Origin: Candidatus Poribacteria bacterium
GTDB taxonomy: Bacteria > Poribacteria > WGA-4E > GCA-2687025
NCBI GenBank assembly: GCA_002687025.1
Contig: NYZG01000042.1
Coordinates: forward strand, 3,091-12,135
Reading direction: 5' to 3'
Length of the DNA: 9,045 bases
This document shows positions 1 through 5,651 of this stretch, in pieces. The translations under genes and the position numbers were made by a program. Within the stretch, counting starts at the first letter, position 1, and each line of letters opens with the position of its first letter. Under the pieces are notes generated by a model. The model ran no database searches. It had not been told where the DNA came from and was given only the letters and a program-made list of their open reading frames with translations.

Positions 1-945
1 CTGGATGTCGCCGAGGAGTTGAGTTCCCCGGTCATCATCGATGTTGCCGAGGTCCACCTGAAATACATCGACCTCGACGACGTGGCGACGGTCGTCCGCC
101 GGGCGGCGGAGCGCGCGCCGATACCGGTGGCGCTGCATCTGGATCACGGCGAGACGTTCGAGACCGTCATACGCGCCGTGCGCGCGGGCTTCTCGTCGGT
201 GATGTTCGACGGGTCCAGTCTACCGTATGAGGAGAACGTCGCGCAGACGCAGGAGATCGTGAAGATCTGCCACGCCTGTGGCGTCACGGTCGAAGCGGAG
301 CTCGGGCGCGTTTTGGGCGGCGAAGGCACGAGCGAACGCTTCGAGGCGGACCCCGATCAATTCACCGACCCGGCGCAAGCCGAGGACTTCGCGAATCGCA
401 CGCGCGTCGACGCGCTGGCGATCAGCTTCGGCACCGCGCACGGTCTCTACAAGGGCACGCCGAAGCTCGACTTCGGCAGGCTGAACGAGATCGCCCGGCG
501 AACACAGAAGCCGTTGGTCCTCCACGGCGGCACGGGCGTCGCGGACGACGACTTCCGCAAAGCCATCTCGCTGGGCATTGCCAAGATCAACTTCTACACG
601 CAGATCAGCGTCGCCGCCGTCGAGCGCACGCGCGCCGTCCTGCAAGAGGACCTGGAACTCATCAGCTACCCGTTGCTGCTTCAGCGCGCCCGCGAGGGCG
701 TCAAGGAGGCGGTCGGACACCAGATGCGCGTCTTCGGCAGCGCGGGCATATGCGACCGGTTCCCGGACATCTGCGCCGAATGCGACGCGTGCGTGCTGCC
801 GGACGACTCGCTGCACACCGATCCGCCGTCGGAGGCCTCGGCTGCCCCGCCCGCGGCCACGCAGCAGTTGACTCGCGACGAAACGACGGAACTCATCAAG
901 GCCGTGACGCGCGCGGTGATGGAAGGGCTAGAGCAGCAGCGATGA
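1..945 (+). CDS. Class II (zinc-dependent) fructose/tagatose-bisphosphate aldolase family protein, 5' partial, with extended C-terminus
   Basis: Expected to cleave a ketose bisphosphate reversibly into dihydroxyacetone phosphate and an aldehyde in the cytoplasm. The frame is open to base 1, and the residues before the in-frame TTG at 19 (LDVAEE) fit the family, so the true start lies upstream. Family motifs appear in order: HLDHGE, with catalytic Asp and zinc His codons at 142-147; EAELGRVLGGEG; GTAHGLYKG, zinc His at 439; LHGGTGV, zinc His at 523; then KINFYTQI, where relatives usually have KIN(V/I)(A/G)T. Ordinary members end soon after FGSAG (733-747). This one continues about 65 residues, with Cys codons at 751, 772, 781 and 790 (C-x6-C-x2-C-x2-C), an Ala/Pro-rich linker (about 823-867) and a terminal amphipathic helix (868-942). 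It overlaps the next gene by 4 nt (ATGA), which suggests translational coupling. The family call is firm. The exact substrate (fructose, tagatose or another bisphosphate) is not determined. Confidence 0.92.
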   Translation: MDVAEELSSPVIIDVAEVHLKYIDLDDVATVVRRAAERAPIPVALHLDHGETFETVIRAVRAGFSSVMFDGSSLPYEENVAQTQEIVKICHACGVTVEAELGRVLGGEGTSERFEADPDQFTDPAQAEDFANRTRVDALAISFGTAHGLYKGTPKLDFGRLNEIARRTQKPLVLHGGTGVADDDFRKAISLGIAKINFYTQISVAAVERTRAVLQEDLELISYPLLLQRAREGVKEAVGHQMRVFGSAGICDRFPDICAECDACVLPDDSLHTDPPSEASAAPPAATQQLTRDETTELIKAVTRAVMEGLEQQR

Positions 946-2483
946 CCCAAACCGACCTGAGGCAAGGCGCTCCCGAGACGGCCGTCGATGTCAGCAGCGA
1001 CCTGGCGCTCTACAAGGGCGACGCCATCGTGGTCGGGGTGTTCGCCGACGGGGAGCTCGGCCCAACGGCCCGCTCGCTCGACGCGGCCGTGGGCGGCATG
1101 CTGACGGCGGTCTGCGAAACAGGCGACATGTCCGGCAAGAAGGGGGCGCAGGCCGTCGTGTACACGCACGGCAAGATACCCGCCCCACGCGTCCTGATGG
1201 TGGGCCTCGGCCGGGCTAAGAACGTAGACATGGAGCGTCTTCGATGCGCGGCGGGCGACGCGGCGCGGAAGCTTCGCGACTCGGGCTGTCGCGCGGTGGG
1301 CATGGGACTCCATGCGGGACTGACGCTGTCGACCACGGACGCCGGCGAGGCGATCGCCGAAGGCGCGCTGTTGGCCCTCTATCGCTCGGATCTGCACCAT
1401 ACGCGTTCGACGGACGCCGAGCGCAAGGCGATCGACACGTTGACGCTACTCGACGCCGACGCGGCGGCGCGGGACGGCCTCGCCACCGGCGCGCGCTTAG
1501 GCGAGATCGTCGCCACCGGGGCGCACACCGCTCGCGATCTCGCCAACGAAGCTCCGAACTACCTACCCCCGTTGGCCCTTGCCGACCGCGCCCGGGATGT
1601 GGCGGAGGAAGCCGGCCTGAGCTGTCGCGTCCTTGAGACGGAGGATCTGAGGGCCGAGGGCTTCAACACGCTCCTCGGCGTGGGTCAGGGGAGCGTGAAC
1701 CCGCCCGTCTTCATCGTCTTGGAACACGCCGGAGACCACGACGAGGCGCCCTTGGTATTGGTCGGCAAGGGCATATGCTTCGACAGCGGCGGGCTGTCTC
1801 TGAAATCCGGCGCCGGCATGATGGGCATGAAGCATGACATGGCCGGAGCGGCCGCCGTCATCGGCGCGATGGGCGCGATCGCCTCGCTGGACCTGCCACG
1901 CCGCGTGATCGGCCTCATCGCCGCGGCCGAGAACATGCCCAGCGCGACCGCTCAGCGTCCGAACGATGTCGTCTGCTCCCTGAGCGGAAAGACGATCGAG
2001 GTCCGCAATACGGACGCGGAAGGACGCCTCGTGCTCGCAGACGCCCTGGCCTACGCGGCGCGCTATGACCCGGCCGCCGTGGTCGATCTCGCCACCCTCA
2101 CGGGAGCGTGCATGACGGCGCTGGGCAAGCACACGTGCGGCATGTTCGGCAAGCATGACCGGGATACGGACGCGCTCGTCGCGCGCATACAGGCTGCCGC
2201 CGACGCGACCCATGAACGGGTTTGGCGTCTGCCGCTCTGGGACGACTACGACGAAGAGATCAAGAGCGACATCGCCGACGTGCAGAATATCGGCTCGTCG
2301 GGTTACGGTGGGGCTATCGTCGGGGCCGCCTTCCTGAAGGCGTTCGTGGACGGCTACCCGTGGGTGCACCTCGACATCGCGGGGATGATGACGTCGAGCA
2401 AGAACAAGGGGTACGCCGTTAAGGGCGCTACCGGCTTCGGGGCGCGCCTGTTGACTGAACTCGCTCGCGGGTGGGGTGCGTGA
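942..2483 (+). CDS. pepA: Leucyl aminopeptidase, peptidase family M17 (PepA)
   Basis: A 513-residue cytosolic two-metal aminopeptidase that removes N-terminal residues from peptides; family members are normally hexamers. The frame is open further upstream, but the ATG at 942, overlapping the aldolase stop, gives the usual family length and start. The N-terminal macro-like domain covers about residues 1-170 and the catalytic domain about 180-513. The metal and catalytic residues are all present: Lys276, Asp281 (GKGICFDSGG), Lys288, Asp299, Asp358, Glu360 and Arg362 in the NTDAEGRL signature. They sit at a constant +6 offset from Escherichia coli PepA numbering as I recall it. The C-terminal SDIADVQNIG and HLDIAGM segments also fit. 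Some family members also bind DNA as recombination or transcription factors; nothing here tests that. The pairing with an aldolase is not a standard operon and may simply be housekeeping genes sharing a transcript. Confidence 0.96.
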   Translation: MTQTDLRQGAPETAVDVSSDLALYKGDAIVVGVFADGELGPTARSLDAAVGGMLTAVCETGDMSGKKGAQAVVYTHGKIPAPRVLMVGLGRAKNVDMERLRCAAGDAARKLRDSGCRAVGMGLHAGLTLSTTDAGEAIAEGALLALYRSDLHHTRSTDAERKAIDTLTLLDADAAARDGLATGARLGEIVATGAHTARDLANEAPNYLPPLALADRARDVAEEAGLSCRVLETEDLRAEGFNTLLGVGQGSVNPPVFIVLEHAGDHDEAPLVLVGKGICFDSGGLSLKSGAGMMGMKHDMAGAAAVIGAMGAIASLDLPRRVIGLIAAAENMPSATAQRPNDVVCSLSGKTIEVRNTDAEGRLVLADALAYAARYDPAAVVDLATLTGACMTALGKHTCGMFGKHDRDTDALVARIQAAADATHERVWRLPLWDDYDEEIKSDIADVQNIGSSGYGGAIVGAAFLKAFVDGYPWVHLDIAGMMTSSKNKGYAVKGATGFGARLLTELARGWGA

Positions 2484-2506
2484 CAGGAGCCGCGAGAGCC
2501 GACTTC

Positions 2507-2949
2507 CTAGGGCTGCAGCTGGGGTAGCAGGATCACCTGCAACTGCGACACAGCGGCCAGCCGACTGTCGTTCGTGAGGAACACCGTGCACTCCTCCGCG
2601 ATCGCGGTGGCAAGATGGATGGCGTCGGCCAGGCCAATCCTGTGGGCGCCCCGTAGGCCGGCTGCAGCGATCAGGACCTCGCGGGTAACGGGCGCCACGC
2701 GTAGCGAGGGCGAGTCTTGGAGCGCCTGCTCGTACACCTCCGCCCACGCTGCTCTACCGTCGGCAAACGGCTTCGCCAGGCATTCCGCCAGCGTGAGTTC
2801 ACTCGTCACGGCCTGAATGTCACCGGCGTCGACGTGGCTGCCGATCTCGATCATCAGATCCCGGTATTCCGCCAAGCCCTCCAAAGCATAGATGAAGAGT
2901 TCGTGTCGAAGTACGCTCTCCGTCCGCACAGCGCGGCTAGTCGCGCCAT
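2507..2949 (-). pseudogene. PIN-domain toxin (VapC-like), frameshifted by one base near its N-terminus
   Basis: PIN-domain toxins are Mg-dependent RNases held inactive by a partner antitoxin. The ATG at 2949 overlaps the antitoxin's 3' end by 13 nt and reads MARLAALCGRRAYFDTN, ending in the classic first PIN motif. The family continuation FIYALEG is present, but in another frame. One missing C next to 2899 (AACTCTTC where AACCTCTTC is expected) accounts for the break. Restoring it gives 147 residues, normal for the family, with the acidic set Asp15 (FDTN), Glu56 (TLAEC), Asp109 (LADAIHLA) and Asp128 (LTNDSRL). The body frame is also open back to an ATG at 3016, but that version lacks Asp15 and runs through the antitoxin gene, so I reject it as the native start. 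As written the gene cannot make a complete toxin. Either it has decayed or the base was lost in sequencing. It converges on pepA with a 23-nt gap. Confidence 0.85.
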
Positions 2950-3170
2950 GTGTCTCGCTCATTTCGGACGTGCGCATCCACTTCGCCCGCAGTGGTAAAA
3001 CATCCCTCCGCTGCACCTATCCAGCGCGAGAATCCTCCCGACTCGTCGGCGCCCGTCGTTCGAACGCGCACTGTGACATCTGCCGTGGCCCCGGGCGCCA
3101 GCTCTGGGATGACGAGTTGGATCGCGCCGTTCGGGCCCACGATGACCTTCCTGCGGACGACTTGCCCCAT
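2937..3170 (-). CDS. Antitoxin partner of the PIN-domain toxin
   Basis: A 77-residue protein placed directly before the PIN-domain gene with a 13-nt overlap, the standard antitoxin-toxin order and coupling. The N-terminal half (about residues 1-35: KVIVGPNGAIQLVIPELAPG) looks like a short beta-rich fold with a Gly/Pro turn, as in AbrB-like or related antitoxins. The C-terminal segment (about 58-77: FTTAGEVDAHVRNERDTW) resembles the toxin-binding helix of antitoxins paired with PIN toxins, commonly of the form F-x-T-x-E-E-V-D-A-x-I-R-x-x-R-D-E-W. I chose the ATG at 3170 because GGGGA lies about 6 nt upstream. A TTG at 3182 would add four residues (MGKS). The reading frame is intact although the toxin is not. 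The exact antitoxin family is inferred from pattern and context only. Confidence 0.78.
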   Translation of the reverse strand: MGQVVRRKVIVGPNGAIQLVIPELAPGATADVTVRVRTTGADESGGFSRWIGAAEGCFTTAGEVDAHVRNERDTWRD

Positions 3171-3195
3171 CGACTTCCCCAATCCCTACAGGAGG

Positions 3196-3225
3196 AAAGG
3201 CGGGTGACATCAGCCACCCGCCTTT
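3196..3225 (-). terminator. Strong GC-rich hairpin terminator, possibly bidirectional
   Basis: Perfect 11-bp inverted repeat AAAGGCGGGTG (3196-3206) and CACCCGCCTTT (3215-3225) around an 8-nt loop. The - strand transcript ends in TTTCC and the + strand copy is followed by a fourth T. It lies 53 nt past the stop of the DUF4159 gene and 14-26 nt before the antitoxin start, so its likely job is to end the DUF4159 transcript. A short U-tract on both strands makes bidirectional action possible. Confidence 0.8.
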
Positions 3226-3244
3226 TACACTGTGATGAGACCGT

Positions 3245-3278
3245 GCTTCGTCAGACTACGCGGGACACGAAGCGTCCC
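3245..3278 (-). other. Candidate H-type RNA pseudoknot directly after the DUF4159 stop codon
   Basis: Read on the - strand, the base right after the TAG begins GGGAC-GCTTCGT-GTCCC, a 5-bp stem with a 7-nt loop (3278-3262). The whole loop GCTTCGT is complementary to ACGAAGC ten nucleotides further on (3251-3245). The two helices interleave, which is the H-type pseudoknot arrangement. There is almost no linker to cross the second helix, so one or two base pairs may have to open. A simple hairpin GCTTCGT/ACGAAGC with a 15-nt loop is the alternative. No U-tract follows, so this is not the terminator. Function unknown. Confidence 0.4.
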
Positions 3279-4787
3279 CTATTCGTCCAACTGCATCGGC
3301 GTCGCGCTGATGCGGGCGGACTGCGGAGCTGTCTCCGAGACGCCCTCACCTGCGAACGTGTCCACCGGCACGTAGTCCTTGTAGTCGGACACGTTGCCTG
3401 TGGTCAGCGCGTAAACGACGACGTTGGTCGCCCAGCGGTACACACCAGGTGAGTAGTTCACCGAGCGCGTGGGCAGGTTGACCGCTTCCATCGCGCACAT
3501 GTAGTCGCGACGGATCATCATCGCCACCAGCTTATCGCCGACGGAGATACCTTCGAGGTAGTTACGCTTCGGCGGCTTGGTGCCCCACCAGAAGATGTCG
3601 AACCCAACCGGCGGACCGGCGAGTTCATAGAAGGTGCGGTAAACAGGGTGATCGTTGGGCAGACGCTCAATGCCGTATTCGGGCATCACGAGCCGCATCT
3701 GCGCCTGGAAGATCTTGATCATCGCTTGCGCGGGCGCGTTGACGCCGCAGTCGTCGAAGACCAGCATCCCCTGCTTATCGGTGAGATACTTACGAAGGTT
3801 CATGGCTTCCAGGTCGCCCAGACGGGTGTCGAGCTTCTGGCCGCCGCCGCCCTCACGGATGAGACCGTGTGACTGCACGATTGACGGATCATGACCCGTC
3901 ATCCACAGCATAGGCGACTTCATGAGGTTGGCGTCGGTCAGTCGAACGGCGCCGCCCTCTACGTTCATGTCGGTTTTGATCTGCGTCTTCTCGTTGAGCC
4001 ACTTCGCGAGCGCGTTCAACGAGGACGAGTCCGCCCACCAGTCGGAAAGGTCATGCTTCACGCGGACGAGACGGAACACGCCGCGGATGTCCTTGCCACG
4101 GCCAACGACGCGGCCGCCCGGCTCACCCTTCGGCAACGGCAGGACATCCTGCGCGCCGATGGTGATCGCCTGGGCCATGTCACCGATACCGTCGATCTCG
4201 GCGCCGACGTGCTCGACGAGCGAGATACCGGACATCTTGACCATCTGCCGGCCGAGGCCGACTCCGCCACCGGTCACCGCGCGACCGATCTTCGGGCCGG
4301 CGCCGACGCCACCACCGGCTACCGGAGCCGAGAACGCCAGCGCGTCCGGGCTATCGGAGACGGGAAGATCAGCGTTGGTGACGACCTGCGGGACCTGCAC
4401 GTTCGGATTCACCACGCGCGGGGCCGCCGGGTTCACCGGGGCATTGATCTGCACGGCCTTCGGCGCGAACTCAAGCACGGTTTCCGCGCGGACGTTAGAC
4501 GTCTTCACGACGGCAGCCGTCGTAACACGCGTGGTAACCTGCGGCTGAATCGCGACGGGCGTGTCGGTGATGATGACAGGCTTGGGGATCTGCCGAACTT
4601 GCGGCTTCCTCACCTGCGGCTTAGGCGGGGGCGGAGGAGCAACGAATTCCGCCGCGAACGGGTTCGGGATGATTTCCTTCTCGATCAGGATGTAGAAGGT
4701 CAGCGCGACCGCCGCGACCCCGTGCAGGATCAGCGACAGCACGAACGCTGAGCTCGTCCCTGACTTTCTATTCCGTCCAATCGCCAT
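3279..4787 (-). CDS. Inner-membrane protein with TonB-like proline-rich N-terminus and DUF4159 domain
   Basis: A 502-residue protein from the ATG at 4787, chosen because a perfect AGGAGG lies 6 nt upstream; the in-frame ATG at 4802 overlaps that ribosome binding site. Residues 14-35 form one hydrophobic segment after a basic Arg/Lys-rich tip, so it should be anchored with an N-in, C-out topology. A Pro-rich stretch follows (residues 51-73, five consecutive Pro and a KPQVR tandem repeat at 56-65), as in TonB energy transducers, then a Gly-rich segment (GGGVGAG, GGGVGLG). The TonB C-terminal receptor-binding domain is absent. Instead residues about 235-455 fit DUF4159: a TGHDP segment, LRKYLTDKQGMLVFDDCG (Asp345, Asp346, Cys347), LPNDHPVY and a Trp/Gly-rich patch. 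DUF4159 has no established enzymatic function that I know of; its fold is reminiscent of glutamine-amidotransferase-like domains. It appears monocistronic between a dyad-rich leader and a hairpin terminator. Role inferred: envelope or periplasmic function. Confidence 0.82.
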   Translation of the reverse strand: MAIGRNRKSGTSSAFVLSLILHGVAAVALTFYILIEKEIIPNPFAAEFVAPPPPPKPQVRKPQVRQIPKPVIITDTPVAIQPQVTTRVTTAAVVKTSNVRAETVLEFAPKAVQINAPVNPAAPRVVNPNVQVPQVVTNADLPVSDSPDALAFSAPVAGGGVGAGPKIGRAVTGGGVGLGRQMVKMSGISLVEHVGAEIDGIGDMAQAITIGAQDVLPLPKGEPGGRVVGRGKDIRGVFRLVRVKHDLSDWWADSSSLNALAKWLNEKTQIKTDMNVEGGAVRLTDANLMKSPMLWMTGHDPSIVQSHGLIREGGGGQKLDTRLGDLEAMNLRKYLTDKQGMLVFDDCGVNAPAQAMIKIFQAQMRLVMPEYGIERLPNDHPVYRTFYELAGPPVGFDIFWWGTKPPKRNYLEGISVGDKLVAMMIRRDYMCAMEAVNLPTRSVNYSPGVYRWATNVVVYALTTGNVSDYKDYVPVDTFAGEGVSETAPQSARISATPMQLDE

Positions 4788-4793
4788 GATTAA

Positions 4794-4799
4794 CCTCCT
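4794..4799 (-). promoter_or_regulatory. Perfect Shine-Dalgarno site for the DUF4159 gene
   Basis: AGGAGG on the - strand, six nucleotides before the ATG at 4787. It decides the start against the in-frame ATG at 4802, which itself runs into this site. Confidence 0.85.
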
Positions 4800-5154
4800 C
4801 ATGGCTTGTATGTGGGGTCGGGACTAGCGGCGTCAGGCTCGGCGCCTGTCTGTCGCCTCCCCGCCGCTGCGGGGCCCTTCCCGCGGAACTCGCGAATCTC
4901 GTCACAGTGGACCGAAACCGCCCGAGCCTCGGTTCACCATATGGCAACATCCATGCCAATGGCCCGGTGTCCATCGGCCTGCCGTGCCGACCCACGGTGG
5001 TCTTCTATCAGTGGCTTTCACCCGGCGCAACGGCCGCCCGACGGTCGCCGAAAGCGCCCATATGGGCCGACCGCAGGTGATGCCTGCACGATATGGGGCA
5101 GCAGGCGGCGGACGGGCCCGCGGCAGAAGCAGGGCCGCTCGCGACGGACCACGA

Positions 5155-5183
5155 TTGACACCACGCCCCGACGTTGCCAGTAT
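5155..5183 (+). promoter_or_regulatory. Possible sigma-70-type promoter for the small His/Tyr-rich protein gene
   Basis: A consensus -35 hexamer TTGACA (5155-5160) is followed after 17 nt by CAGTAT (5178-5183), which matches only three of six -10 positions. It lies 52 nt before the GTG start at 5236. The -35 and spacing are good and the -10 is weak, so the assignment is tentative. Confidence 0.3.
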
Positions 5184-5220
5184 GTCGAGGGGACACGGCA
5201 CGACACCACTCTTAGGATCT

Positions 5221-5227
5221 GGGAGGA
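5221..5227 (+). promoter_or_regulatory. Ribosome binding site supporting a GTG start
   Basis: GGGAGGA lies about nine nucleotides before the GTG at 5236 and supports that start over upstream in-frame ATGs at 4984 and later, whose translation shows no conserved character. Confidence 0.7.
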
Positions 5228-5235
5228 ACGCATCG

Positions 5236-5622
5236 GTGGCAGAGATAACGATCAGCGCGGGTGGCCTCGAGTTCCGAGTCGAGTACCGCACGTTCGGCGG
5301 CGATCGCGGCCCGGCGGTGCGGGTCTTCGGAAACGTCGACGGCCAGGACACACAGATACTGCGGTTCGACTGTTTCGACCACACGCCGCACTACCATTAC
5401 GATCCAACCGGCATGGACGCCTACCACTTCATGGACCGAGCTGTGACGCCCGATGTGGTCGCCTACTCGCTGGCGCAGCTGCGCGACAACACGAAGGCCA
5501 TGGTGAAGGCTGCCGGCTACCCGGATCTGGCGTCGTCCGTGGATGGCGAGGCCGTCGCGAACAGCATCGGCGATATCCGGGCCGCGATGGAGGGAGCGGC
5601 GGCGGAAGCGGGCGCCCAGTAA
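5236..5622 (+). CDS. Small conserved-looking hypothetical protein with a His/Tyr/Asp-rich segment
   Basis: 128 residues from a GTG start with a good Shine-Dalgarno sequence. The frame stays open upstream to 4984, but protein-like composition begins only at VAEITISAGG, where a beta-strand-like N-terminus starts (residues 1-45, alternating pattern through VRVFGNV and ILRFDCF). A polar segment at about residues 48-66 carries HTPHYHYDP and YHFMD, a plausible metal-binding or active-site patch. The rest (about 70-128) is helical and Ala-rich. It has no signal peptide or membrane segment, so it is probably cytosolic. I do not recognise the family with confidence; it resembles small DUF proteins kept across environmental bacteria. 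The gene stands alone on its strand and converges on the M32 peptidase with a 29-nt gap and no clear terminator between them. Confidence 0.7.
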   Translation: MAEITISAGGLEFRVEYRTFGGDRGPAVRVFGNVDGQDTQILRFDCFDHTPHYHYDPTGMDAYHFMDRAVTPDVVAYSLAQLRDNTKAMVKAAGYPDLASSVDGEAVANSIGDIRAAMEGAAAEAGAQ

Positions 5623-5651
5623 CGGAGCGCCACGTCCCCACGCGCCGACTG

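Larger units (their letters stand above)
4788..5235. other. Divergent intergenic region rich in inverted repeats
   Basis: About 450 bp separate two divergent genes and hold no convincing coding sequence; open frames here lack family features. Dyads seen, read on the + strand: CAGGC/GCCTG just inside the DUF4159 leader near 4835-4850; CCCCGC/GCGGGG at 4859-4874; TGGCA-N7-TGCCA at 4942-4958; the palindrome GCCCATATGGGC at 5056-5067, flanked by CGGTCG (5042-5047) and CGACCG (5068-5073); and GCAGG-N5-CCTGC at 5073-5087. The core CCATATGG occurs twice (4937-4944 and 5058-5065). These could be operators or structured leader RNA; neither is proven. Confidence 0.5.

Noticed and set aside
220..1400. 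Two - strand open frames opposite the aldolase and the start of pepA
   Set aside because: Arg/Ala-rich shadow translations with no recognisable domain, on top of two strongly supported genes.
1563..2747. Long open frame (394 codons) on the - strand
   Set aside because: It is antisense to pepA and runs into the PIN-domain gene. Its composition is that of a high-GC shadow frame and no family motif appears.
3891..4751. 286-codon + strand frame
   Set aside because: Antisense to the DUF4159 gene, Arg/Asp/His-rich shadow composition and no ribosome binding site.
4768..4995. 75-codon - strand frame upstream of the DUF4159 gene
   Set aside because: It overlaps the start and Shine-Dalgarno site of the DUF4159 gene and shows no conserved character.
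5611..5631. GGCGC/GCGCC hairpin across the stop of the small protein gene
   Set aside because: Only a 5-bp stem with an 11-nt loop and no T-tract; too weak to call a terminator.
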